64,000 nt of DNA. Origin: Pholiota molesta (lineage: Eukaryota; Basidiomycota; Agaricomycetes; Agaricales; Strophariaceae). The stretch lies in contig JACGCK010000068.1 of NCBI GenBank assembly GCA_014925825.1, forward strand, positions 176,001 to 240,000, written 5' to 3'. The notes under the pieces were generated by a model. It ran no database searches and was not told the origin of the DNA. It saw nothing but the letters and a program-made list of their open reading frames with translations. Positions 54,144-64,000 of this stretch are shown here, in pieces. The stretch's first letter is position 1. Each line of letters begins with the position of its first letter. A program made the translations under genes and the position numbers.

Positions 54144-55220
54144 GCTGGTGCTGTTGGAGGTGTGTTTCCGCTATCGCAGCTGCTGCGATGGTCGGTGTCA
54201 TGCACGCGTTAAGTGTATCAGATGTGGCGTTTTGAACGTTTCTAAAGGTGTTCGAGGGCGTGTCGATTCTTGAATACGAGTTGTGCGTGCTCGCTGTCGT
54301 ATCGGTGTATGATGCTGTCGTGGTGGACGTCGAACAAAGTCGTGCTTGAGGTGTCTTGAGCGTGGGGAATCAACGTGTGGGCGTTACTGGTGGGATATGA
54401 TATCGTTTGTCGTAGAGTTCGTTAACGATAGAAAAGGTATAGCAGCGTTTATGTAGGTTATATGGAGAGTGGTGGCAGGAGGAGAACGAGAACGTGCCTT
54501 GTTCTTCGGCCACAAAGGCCGTGGCAACCATTGGGGTTAGGGTCACGCTTGCCTTTGCTTTCTTCAAAACTTTTCTCGCGCTTTACTTTGGCTTTACCTA
54601 TATCGAGTGGCATCTACTATATATTCCTGCATTCGATCTGCCACGCTTAGAATTATACTCCTTTTATTGGCCTTTCATGTGTTCTTTGTTACTTACGCCT
54701 GGGACCGCGTGGCGCATCCAAGCCGCTGACATCGCACACCTCTGACGTTGAGAGGATTCAGAACATCATTCGTGCAGTGGCGACTGTCCTTAGGGACCAA
54801 TAGTGAATTCACAAGCTCGGCACCCAGTGCTCTTCTCCGAATTCAAACCTTGAACAAAATAAGTGAGGCGTTGGACTTTTTACAGGATGTTGTCGTATTT
54901 TTATCGACCGATTGACGACAGTCGCATTATTGGGAATTCATCGATGAACTATGCTACCAGGAAGAACTTCTAAATCACTGGTAACTGTCCGTTCTCACTC
55001 ACTCGTCATAAAACTCACATTCCCTCCAGGTCGACGCCAGTCTCCATAGTAGTCCATACTAGGTTCAGCAAGATCGTCGCACAAGCACTTCAAGCGCGTA
55101 TAGTAGGCCGATTCTGACGCTCGAGTCCCACCAACCCTGCATCGTGAATAACATGCACTCTACCTCTCATCGCCCCGACTGTAGCCAATATCAAGAACTA
55201 CCTCAGAACCCACAAATCGT
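54144..55220. promoter_or_regulatory. Gene C upstream region, duplicated elsewhere
   Basis: The first 350 bp (GCCATGCTGGTGCTGTTGG, GAATACGAGTTGTGC) recur inverted at 44780-45010 and directly at 60422-60700. Further upstream, 54690-55180 resembles 60850-61330 (AACATCATTCGTGCAG, CATCGTGAA.AA.ATGCACTC). No gene is recognised here. Confidence 0.6.
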
Positions 55221-55566
55221 ACGTACCATCCAAATACGTAGTCAACGATAAACTAATGATCATTATATCTAGTTCTAGGCGGATGCCTCCGACTTCCAGA
55301 AAATCCTCGTTCTTCTCACTGGTATGGTACGCAGCGCGTTTGGAGCAATCACCTCTATACTGAAGTCTGGTCGTAGCGCACATCTTCAGCACCTCAATTA
55401 ACTTGAGCAGAAGCTCACCAGATCCAATACGGACCACTTCGCTGACTTTACCTCAGCCCGTGTTAGTATCGTCGACGCCAGTATGGGTGCTGAAGGAAGC
55501 GACGACGGTAGGAGATAGGTCAAGATTTCCCACCCGTCTTTACGTTGGTATTCGTACGGAACGTTC

Positions 55567-55803
55567 TTGTGCGTATCCATTAATTACGACAGGCCTGAGC
55601 GACGCGGCGCAAGCCGCATGGACTTTGCTTTTTCATTGACCTCGTCCGGGTTATCAAGCATGGGTTGGAAGTGCGGGACATTTATAAAAGAAAATATTTC
55701 CTCGTACAGCATTCTTAGCCTGAATGACTGCTCTCATTTACATCCTGCCACTCAAACGGTGATCGCCGAAGTAGCCAACTACATAAGTACATGCGCAGCA
55801 TGA
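55567..55803 (+). pseudogene. Small ORF copy upstream of F-box B3
   Basis: The end of this frame (PATQTVIAEVANY) matches the small ORF upstream of B1. The front part is not conserved and the start is uncertain, so this is likely a decayed copy carried with the F-box B duplication. Confidence 0.4.
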
Positions 55804-56022
55804 TGCGCTGAAGCGCTGACTTTCTGCGCCTCGTGAGCGGTTGCCCTGGAGCCGCAGATAAGTAATAAACACGCCTTAGACATGCGCTTTGATATATAAA
55901 TACCTCCAAGCCTTTCTGATACACTCCCGCCTCAGTCCATCTCAGAAGTAGGAAAGGCATCCGCCCCGTCTTGAACTATCCGCAGATATCGTCCGAATCA
56001 TACACTGCGCCAACACTGTGCT

Positions 56023-57164
56023 ATGGCTCTCGCTGATGTTCGTAACAACAGTCGGCATCCGAGACTCCCACCCGAACTTTTCCGCCCAATATTCGAACAT
56101 CTCGATGGACACCGCCCCACGCTCGTCGCTCTATCTCTGTGCAACAGGAACCTCCGCGAAGACGCCGAACGCGAGTTGTACACCAGTCTCGACGGGTCCT
56201 CCGCTGAAGATACGGCACTCCATGTCGCGTTCCTCGCTACGGTCAGCCAAAACCGTCGTCTGGCGTCCTACGTGCGGGTATATCACAGCAGATATATTGT
56301 TGACTACTACAAGAAAGTGCCTATGTGGAACCTGTTATACCAGGCGCTCAGATGTATGGACGGGTTGAAAGTGCTTTATCTCCAGATGTACGGCGGGTAC
56401 GACCTGGCAGAGCTTTTGCTGGACGTCCCTTTTCGACTAGAGAAATTGTCTTGGGCGAATCTCTCCGACGGCGGGAAAATGGTCACCGTCCTTGAGCAGC
56501 AGCAAGACCTCAAGTATCTCTATCTCGAGTCGCAAGTAGGCGTTACCTATTCGCCCATGTGCTGCCCAAACCTAAAGACGCTTTGCGGAAACAGAGATAC
56601 ATTGGAGGCCTTGTTGCCGGGTAGACGCGTTGAAAACGTAGATTGGGTACCGCAATTAGAAGACGACACTGGGATCGGGGGTATGAGCCAAATCAAAGCA
56701 GAGCTCGGGCGCCTGAAGGTGTTATCGTTTGGCGGCTATTTTGCACGCCCGGATTTTGGGCACATTGTGGACTATCTGGAACGGCTAGAACAATTGGAAG
56801 TGGTAGGACTCGGAATCGACGCGGAGGTATGCAATATTTTTGCTTAAATTATGTTCATGTGGCGCTAATCCTTGCGTATACACAGGAACTTATGTTGCTC
56901 AAACGCGTCAAGCCACTGCGCGAGCTCGTTATCTCCTTCCAATGGGGGAGCTACAATCTTCCCATCCCACGCGAAACCGATCAGCGTCAGCGCCTTGTAG
57001 AAGATCTCTTCTTATGGTGTCAAAATCTACTCTGCGTGGACATTGCTCACGAATCGACTATCGTCACGCCGGAGATCTGGTATCAGCGATGGACAAGAGA
57101 GACGATGCACAGCGGCCCGATAATGCTATCAATGACGGAGGTTGAGTACGGAAGGTTTGGCTGA
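56023..57164 (+). CDS. F-box/LRR-like protein, family B copy 3 (B3)
   Basis: Exons 56023-56826 and 56886-57164 close to 360 residues, with GTATGC donor and CACAG acceptor; stops inside this intron show it must be spliced. The N-terminal F-box (LPPELFRPIFEHLDGHRPTL, then NLREDAERELY) is followed by leucine-rich segments (LKVLYLQMYGG, LKYLYLESQVG, LKVLSFGGYFARP, LEQLEVVGLG). The end QRLVEDLFLWCQNLLCVD is shared with B1, B2 and the fragment at 31319. It is in the opposite orientation to B1 and B2. Intact; probable SCF receptor of unknown target. Confidence 0.8.
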
Positions 57165-57720
57165 GGTGGAAGTGGACTTTAGAACTTGTGACGCCTTGCA
57201 GTCTGAAAGTACAATTTCTCGGCGCTTCTTGGTACATTGTAAATCAAAATTATCTCTTTGTTGATATTTTCGGTTTGTGGTTCGTGTGGGAGATGTTTAA
57301 ACACCTGTTGCCCATTCGCTTCATCTCGTATCATTCACCGCTGACCCATACATGCAATGGAATCGAAGTCGACATGTAAAAATTACACCATATTACTATG
57401 AGTAAATAAACAACTTCCATACGATACGAACCGGTGACATGTAGTCAGATCCTTCCAGAATACCCCAGTCCATACTCCTCGAGTATCGGCGTTGAATCTC
57501 CGTTGGGCGTTGCTTGAAACGGTGTTCATCAACGAGGCCGTCCTTCGTGGCGTTTTGTGACGTGTAAAACCAAGGGACGGTGTGAAGGGCGTTCGAAGTT
57601 TGTAGGACGATCACGAGTACGCAGTTGCTCGAAATGGCAGCTGCGTTGAGATGAAGCTATCGGATAAGTGAGCAGACATATTCCTGCATGGAGTCTAGGA
57701 GCTCACCGAGATGGAGGAGG
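57165..57720. other. No gene recognised
   Basis: B3 3' flank. Its first 50 bp match the sequence after the B fragment at 31515. Nothing else is supported. Confidence 0.4.
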
Positions 57721-60421
57721 CTCAAATCGACAGCCGCGAATGCGAACACGAGGCGACGCTGGGGACAGAAGATTGGGATTCTAAAGTTCTACAGTCGGTG
57801 GATGGGGGCACTATATAGTGCATGCATGGCATCAGCGTATGCGACTGGATAGGTAGCGCGCGGGAGAGGAAGTGCAAGCAAGAGCCAAGACTGGGGCAAG
57901 AGAAAGCCATCGACCAGAGTCCAAGGGTGGTGACCTCGGACCGACGTGGGCCGGGTATACACGCAGCTGCCGCATCACCCAGCACCAGAATCTGCCAAGT
58001 CCAGGACCTCCGTGTTCGACTCTGTGTTTAACGTGGAATGAAGAATCTTCGACATCGACCGTTGTTTGCAGTCAAAGGCAGAGAACTCGCGAATTTGCCG
58101 ACGTCGACAGACGAATGACAGTCGGGATGAAAAGACTCAATCTCTTCCGACGGCGGCGTGATGGTACTGTTCCGCGCATCGCCCCATCTCCAGTCCTTAT
58201 TCGCAGCGGGGAGATAGTAAAGCGAAGGAGAGACTCTTCTGGGATGGACAGACGACATTCGTCGGCGATAGAGGTGGACGTTGTTGACTTTCGCGCAGTA
58301 GCACGAGTTGGCACTGGCTGAGGTCGTAACGCCTAGCACGCCAAGACATGTTTGCGGACTCGCTTGGAGGTGCGTTCGACACGTTCAGATGTGGAGGTGA
58401 TGTAATACAGAGAGTTATGGCTTTGGTGGGGACGACGTGGGCGTAAAAAAACAAGGAGTTCGACGAGGTGGGGAAGAGCTAATCAAATGTGTTTGAGCGT
58501 TGCGCCAAGCGAATCAGAAGCCATGTTTCTTTCCAGTACGAGACATTGTTGGGCCCTTTGTTTGCGGCGGCGACGGCGGCTGCAGCTCGATGGGCTGCAC
58601 AAGAGCATGGGAGGAATTGGGGGCTCGGGACGGGAAGCGACGGTCGCGCTCGTCTTGTCTTGAGGACGACGAAGCGCGAGCCCGTTCTCCTTGTCGTTCT
58701 TCGTAATCTGCTGATCGATGGACAGCCGGATGCGCGCCTCGAAGTTGATGCGCTGGTTGGAGGATACAAGCGATGGTCGTCAGATACCCTGCTCTGATGC
58801 CCGCGAGCGGCGCGAGCTCCAGCTTCTCGACTCTGTTGTTAATGAGGTTGAGTGGGCGTTTGCGGGATCTGCTCATCTGGCGCCTGCGGAAGACTTGCGC
58901 TGTGGTTCATGACGAATCCGCGGCTGTCACACGACCGGGGAGCTAACAGGCAGAACGGAGCTGCCTTGGCTCTCTGACTTGACCCCGTCGACGCGACTCT
59001 CGTTCCGCCCAGAAACGCGGATGCGGGGCCCGCGGTGATAGCTGGTAGATGACGATGATGGGAGGCGGAGCGACGATTGACTCGTCGAGAAAACGGGAAG
59101 CGGCTGGCGAGAGACGAACGGCCGGCGCATCCAACCCGACTTCCTCGTTGTATCCGCCCTCCTTCGCATCTCCGAGCTGCACTCGTGGTCCCGAGAGGCC
59201 GTTTCCAGGCTCAGGCATCCTGGCGCAAGCAAATGCGACGGCATATACACCTCTCGCGCGCGCTTGCGCTCCTGCGCCTCCAGAATATACATGCGCATCC
59301 CGAGTGGTGCGGCTCGCATTGAAGTCGAGGCTCGCGCACATGCTCTTCCGCGGTCTGGCTGGGTGGCGGGCGAGCTCGGGCGGCACCCGACGCCGACGCC
59401 GTTCCCCTGCGGCAACGGCGTCGCGGCAGCACTCCCATCTCCATCTCGCGCGGCGCGGTGGGGTGTTTGAGGCCCCTGGAACGCTTCCTTCGTGCAACTG
59501 GAGGCGGCGGCGCGCTTGAGGAAGCAGGAGGGTTAGAACGAACATAGACGTGCTGCAGAATACTCTGCACGCAGGACGTGCGGGACGCGCAATGGAAGAT
59601 GTGAGCGATGAAGACTGGTAAAAATGTGCTGAATCGGCGCCGTTACCGCCACTGGCCGCATTCCCAACATAGTTTTCCCAGCGAATCGGATGTAGAACTC
59701 GGGCTGAATGGCGAACATGAAGATGCTGCGGAATGGCGACGGTGATCGTAAGGGTGTTATTTGAGGCGTGAGGTGGTGGAGACGGCGGATGGTGGTGGGA
59801 ACAGCCGGTCCCAAAATCATGGTTTGCGAACGAGCACAGTGATGATCAACGACGTGGCGTGCGGTGGTGGCGGAGGAATCACATGAAGCGTAGGTGTAGT
59901 GTAGCGCAAGTCTGCATTCGAAAAAATAAACAAGTCAGGCCTATATTGGAAGACAGATTTAAAACAGAAGACACGTACCTCCTCCGCTCCGTACTCATCC
60001 CTCTCCCTCTCTTACTCCAGAGCCCGCCCACCGCGTGAAGCTCCCAATCCTCAAGAGCAATCCGCACGTATTCGGAGTCGTCGTCCGTCTCTTGCCGCGG
60101 CGAACTACGTATCGCAGACGGAGCTGATAACGTTTGAGATGTTAAAGTCGATGTCGACTGGGCAGAATTTGTAGCGCCCGACGAGTAGCACCATCATCAG
60201 CGCCCCAACGCTGAGCCTCCATCCGGCGTGAACAGCACAGGGCCGATGTTTTTCCTGCTAATGCGACTGCCGTTGCTGGAGGAATCGTCTGCGAACTCGA
60301 AATCGTCCTGCGGGAAAACGACGCGTCAGCATAGGTGTTCAGCAGCGTCCAAAAACGGCGAATGAGTGGGAAACGGCACCTAGGGAGTCAGTTGGAACAG
60401 GTTGCGTTTGGACGGCAGCCA
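57720..60421 (-). pseudogene. Decayed copy of gene C
   Basis: Collinear pieces of gene C occur on the minus strand: first exon MAAVQTQPVPTDSL at 60421, DDFEFADDSSSNGSR near 60300, LDFNASRT near 59320, SQSSLRLPSSSSTSYH near 59060, LSQCQLVLLRE near 58310 and NKDWRWGDARNSTIT near 58190. They are separated by large deletions, frameshifts and stops, and nothing after the last block is preserved. About 2.7 kb remain against 6 kb in the intact gene. Mutations are spread over all codon positions, so this is an old, dead duplicate. Confidence 0.8.
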
Positions 60422-61460
60422 TGCTGGTGCTGTTGGGGAAGTGTGTCCGCTATCGCAGCGACTGCGATGATAGAAAACATTGCACGCGCTCGCGGGGTGG
60501 GGAAGTGGCGCTATAGACGTTGTGAAGGATTCGAGCGCGTGTCGGTTCTTGAATACGAGTTGTGCATGCTCGCTGTCGGTCGTGTGATGTCGGTGTCAGA
60601 TGCGGTTATGTCGAACAAAAGGTCGTGCATGGGGGAAGGATGTAGACCTCGCTCATGATAATCAAGAGGATAGTGGCTATATGGAGAGTGGTAGCAGGAG
60701 GAGAGAACGTTCGGCCACAAATTGGCGGGTGGCAACCGTTGGGGTTAGGGTCATATTCTGCTTTTGCCGCTTTTTGAACTTGGGCTATCATTGTATCTTG
60801 AGCTTTTCTTATACCAATCGACCGCTCTTCGCCTTTTATTGACCATTTATGATTCTTTGTTACTCACACCTGGGACGGTGAATTGCACAGCTAGCCGGTG
60901 GTGGGCTGCGGACGTATTCAAACTGCGCCGTACCTCCTTACCCCCCCTTCTTCGAGAGGAACATCATTCGTGCAGCGGCGACTTCTCTTACGCCAATGGC
61001 TGATGCTCAAGCTCATTACTCAATGGTAAGTGAGGCCTTTAGCCTCTCATAAAATGTTACTGTGCTTAATACCGACACGATAACGGTAGTTGATTTCTTT
61101 AGAATGGATATCGCAGAACGACGTCATTTCCTAGGTTGATTTGAGGTAGAACATCTAAATCAGTGAGTGGCTCTCTGTCCCCTTCAAGTTCATGCATTTT
61201 GACATTTACATTCCCTTCAGTTAGACGCCACTCTCCATACTCGATTCAGCGAGACGCTTATGCCAGCATTGTGCGAGCTTGGACTAAGCTCATCGGCTGG
61301 TTGTGACCCTCGAATTTCCAGCATCGTGAACAATATGCACTCTGCCTATTCTAGTAGTGTCTTTATCGCCCTCCAACAAACACCAGATGGGCTAATGTAT
61401 TTGGCCTTCGGCGTCACATTTCCTTTCAGACTACCTCACTCCTTGTCTGTCGGCGTTCAT
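60422..61460. repeat. Duplicated upstream region of gene C
   Basis: Direct counterpart of 54144-55220, including AGCCATGCTGGTGCTGTTGG, GAATACGAGTTGTGCATGCT and AACATCATTCGTGCAGCGGC, with small gaps. Confidence 0.65.
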
Positions 61461-61830
61461 GATTGAAGAACGCAATCAAGAATTCTGCTGCTGGATTAGG
61501 GTCCCTGCAAATTTGCATTGTAGTATTAGAACCGTACACATCAGGAAAAACCTACTTTCCTGATTAATAGAAATCAGTTGTTAGTAAGGTATAATCAGCA
61601 CAATAAATAGGGGCCAACCTTATCCTTTGCGGATGCCCACCTATCAATAAAAATCTGTAAACCATATGTATTGATCAGTAAGGGATCAGTAGCCATGTAC
61701 CCGAAGCCATTCAAATAAGTAGCGCCGTCACTTACCAGCTGCTTATCCGTTGCTGATCTTGCTCATTCTGTGGTGTGGTATGTGAAACATAGTATATTCT
61801 TGCATATTCCTTATGGTTTACCTACCAACT
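61461..61830. other. No gene recognised
   Basis: AT-rich spacer of about 370 bp without supported features. Confidence 0.4.
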
Positions 61831-61833
61831 AAC

Positions 61834-62361
61834 CTAGGCGGCCATTTCGCTCACCCCAAGCAAAGCTTGACGCAGCTCGGCCAACTTCGCCCTCGCCTCC
61901 TTCAAATCCTCGGTGACCTTCTTGAAGTCCGCAGCCTCGGCGCCACGAAGCTCTTCCAGCTCCCGCTGGCCTTTTTTGAACACTTCGACTTCGTGCGCAT
62001 GGGCTCTCAAAAGCCCCCTTACCACCCTCTCCAGCTCCAGTTCCAGTCCTTGGCACACTATGTGCGCCTCACGCAACTTCTCCAAGTCGGCCTGCAACCT
62101 TGCGTACACCTGGGCCTCGCGCTTGCGAACCTCCGCGACAGTCACGAAGAGTCCCAGCCCTTGGGAGATGATGCTCCCAAAGGCAGCGAATGGCGACGCC
62201 GACCCTGGTGCCCCATCAATCAACGCGAATGACGACGCGGACGGCATGCAAGACGCGGCAGCGGCAGCCCCAGCGTTAGCAGAAACAATGGTGCCAGTGT
62301 TTGTCGGGGTCGAGCTCATGGCGGCAGCCCCGTCGGTAGCGCCAGATGGGGAGGTCGTCAT
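61834..62361 (-). CDS. Small coiled-coil protein of unknown function
   Basis: From the ATG at 62361 the frame gives about 175 residues. The first 60 are Thr/Ser/Ala-rich and low-complexity. From SPFAAFGSIISQGLGLFVTV onward comes a continuous charged helix (RKREAQVYARLQADLEKL, ELELERVVRGLLRAHAHEVE, DFKKVTEDLKEARAKLAEL) predicted to form a coiled coil. The frame is open upstream to about 62457 without another ATG, so a 5' exon may be missing. No domain is recognised. An antisense frame of similar length exists, but it has no helical pattern. Confidence 0.5.
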   Translation of the reverse strand: MTTSPSGATDGAAAMSSTPTNTGTIVSANAGAAAAASCMPSASSFALIDGAPGSASPFAAFGSIISQGLGLFVTVAEVRKREAQVYARLQADLEKLREAHIVCQGLELELERVVRGLLRAHAHEVEVFKKGQRELEELRGAEAADFKKVTEDLKEARAKLAELRQALLGVSEMAA

Positions 62362-62853
62362 CACGGTGTCGGTGGTGGTGGAAGGCCCGTCGGCTGCGCT
62401 AGTGGGGGCTGTGGTTGTCACAGAGGCAGTGGTGGTCGAAGCGCCAGCGGTAGCTTAGGGTTATGGGTGCTTTTTGCTCAGGTTTTTCCTAGGGTTTGCC
62501 CAGGTTTTGCCCAGGGTTGGTGTAGGGACAGCGTAGGTATGGGTGCTCCTGACAGCAGGAGAACTCTTGCCCAGTACAACTTGTGCACTTGCAATCGAAC
62601 ACTTGTTGCTGCATCATATTATCTGGAAGAAGGCCAAGTGTAGCCATTGTAAATTCGGAAATTCATAGGATAGAATGAGGTTTGCATCCTCAATTTCAAA
62701 CGAAGCAACTTCAAAAACAAGAAGATCACTTGTATCAATTGCAGAATCTCAAATCGAAGCGGGAACCATTCTTCATATTGGAGAAGGTTTATACCGCTGC
62801 TTCCATGATTCTGTTTCGAATCTGTACCTGTAGCTTATCGCCAAAGTCACTGC

Positions 62854-64000
62854 AAAGTGCGTTTGACCACTACAATTTTTTCTGAACACTAGTGCTCACG
62901 TCCGCGGTGAAGGTGGGGCGCGTTGCGCCCCAAAATGCTGCTCCCAAAATTTCAGGACACTGCGACGAAAATTGAAGTCAGTAGAATTAATTCCAGGATG
63001 CATATTGCTATTAAATAGCTACCAAGTGCGTTTGACCATTAGAATTTTTTGTGAACACTAGTGCTCATGCACTCGGTGAAAGTGGGGCGCGTTGCGCCCC
63101 AAAATGCTGCTCCCAAAATTTCAGGACACTGCGACGAAAATTGAAGTCAGTAGAATTAATTCCAGGATGCATATTGCTATTAAATAGCTACCAAGTGCGT
63201 TTGACCATTAGAATTTTTTGTGAACACTAGTGCTCATGCACTCGGTGAAAGTGGGGCGCGTTGCGCCCCAAAATGCTGCTCCCAAAATTTCAGGACACTG
63301 CGACGAAAATTGAAGTCAGTAGAATTAATTCCAGGATGCATATTGCTATTAAATAGCTACCAAGTGCGTTTGACCATTAGAATTTTTTGTGAACACTAGT
63401 GCTCATGCACTTGGTGAAAGTGGGGCGCGTTACGCCCCAAAATGCTGCTCCCAAAATTTCAGGACACTGCGACGAAAATTGAAGTCAGTAGAATTAATTC
63501 CAGGATGCATATTGCTATTAAATAGCTACCAAGTGCGTTTGACCATTAGAATTTTTTGTGAACACTAGTGCTCATGCACTCGGTGAAAGTGGGGCGCGTT
63601 GCGCCCCAAAATGCTGCTCCCAAAATTTCAGGACACTGCGACGAAAATTGAAGTCAGTAGAATTAATTCCAGGATGCATATTGCTATTAAATAGCTACCA
63701 AGTGCGTTTGACCATTAGAATTTTTTGTGAACACTAGTGCTCATGCACTTGGTGAAAGTGGGGCGCGTTACGCCCCAAAATGCTGCTCCCAAAATTTCAG
63801 GACACTGCGACGAAAATTGAAGTCAGTAGAATTAATTCCAGGATGCATATTGCTATTAAATAGCTGCCAAGTGCGTTTGACCATTAGAATTTTTTGTGAA
63901 CACTAGTGCTCATGCACTTGGTGAAAGTGGGGCGCGTTGCGCCCCAAAATGCTGCTCCCAAAATTTCAGGACACTGCGACGAAAATTGAAGTCAGTAGAA
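62854..64000. repeat. 169-bp satellite array, continues past the window
   Basis: Units start at 62854 (diverged), 63023, 63192, 63361, 63530, 63699 and 63868, an exact 169-bp step from AAGTGCGTTTGACCA. Units after the first are nearly identical. Each contains a perfect hairpin GGGGCGCGTTGCGCCCC (7-bp arms) or a variant with GTTACG. C/T and G/A variants alternate between units, suggesting dimeric amplification. No gene is present within it. Confidence 0.95.

Noticed and set aside
62854..64000. CRISPR-like array
   Set aside because: Units are contiguous 169-bp satellites with no unique spacers, and the genome is fungal.

Overview
The window looks like chromosomal DNA of an agaricomycete (mushroom-forming basidiomycete). 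Genes carry many short introns of about 48-65 nt with fungal GT/AG borders. The families seen are typical of this group: KDZ-transposon CxC5/CxC6 proteins, a Helitron/PIF1-type helicase remnant, NACHT NTPase fragments, caspase-like proteins and expanded F-box families. GC content is patchy, with very GC-rich blocks at 18.3-18.7, 27.4-30.9 and 51.4-53.7 kb. I cannot name the species.

Layout. 0-9 kb is transposon-rich: a Helitron-helicase remnant, a 665-codon gene of a type I associate with KDZ elements, minisatellites and a complete CxC5/CxC6 gene. 9.5-18.7 kb holds a Ser/Thr-rich single-pass membrane protein, F-box gene A1, a NACHT fragment, a GH5 beta-1,3-glucanase gene and an intact four-exon beta-carbonic anhydrase. 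18.7-21.4 kb is minisatellite DNA. 21.5-25.4 kb has a caspase-fold gene with the catalytic Cys replaced and a truncated otubain. 27.4-29.2 kb is a GC-rich coiled-coil gene. 31-41 kb is an inverted duplication of F-box A genes (A2 and A3) around the PCNA gene, followed by a C2H2-like gene. 42-62 kb interleaves F-box family B (B1, B2, B3) with a large gene called gene C here (48185-54143), its decayed copy (57.7-60.4 kb) and its 5' fragment (44.7-45.3 kb). A 169-bp satellite array runs off the right edge.

Two themes stand out. First, segmental duplication: F-box A (3 copies), F-box B (3 copies plus a fragment) and gene C (1 intact, 2 broken) were copied with their flanks, giving nested direct and inverted repeats. 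Second, several otherwise good genes (GH5, the NACHT fragment, gene C, the 27.4-kb gene, F-box A2) are broken only by single-base deletions, mostly in G/C runs. This looks more like uncorrected long-read error than real decay, so these genes may be intact in the organism.

Exon borders were worked out by hand from splice signals and phase and are predictions. Where all phases close, this is stated.
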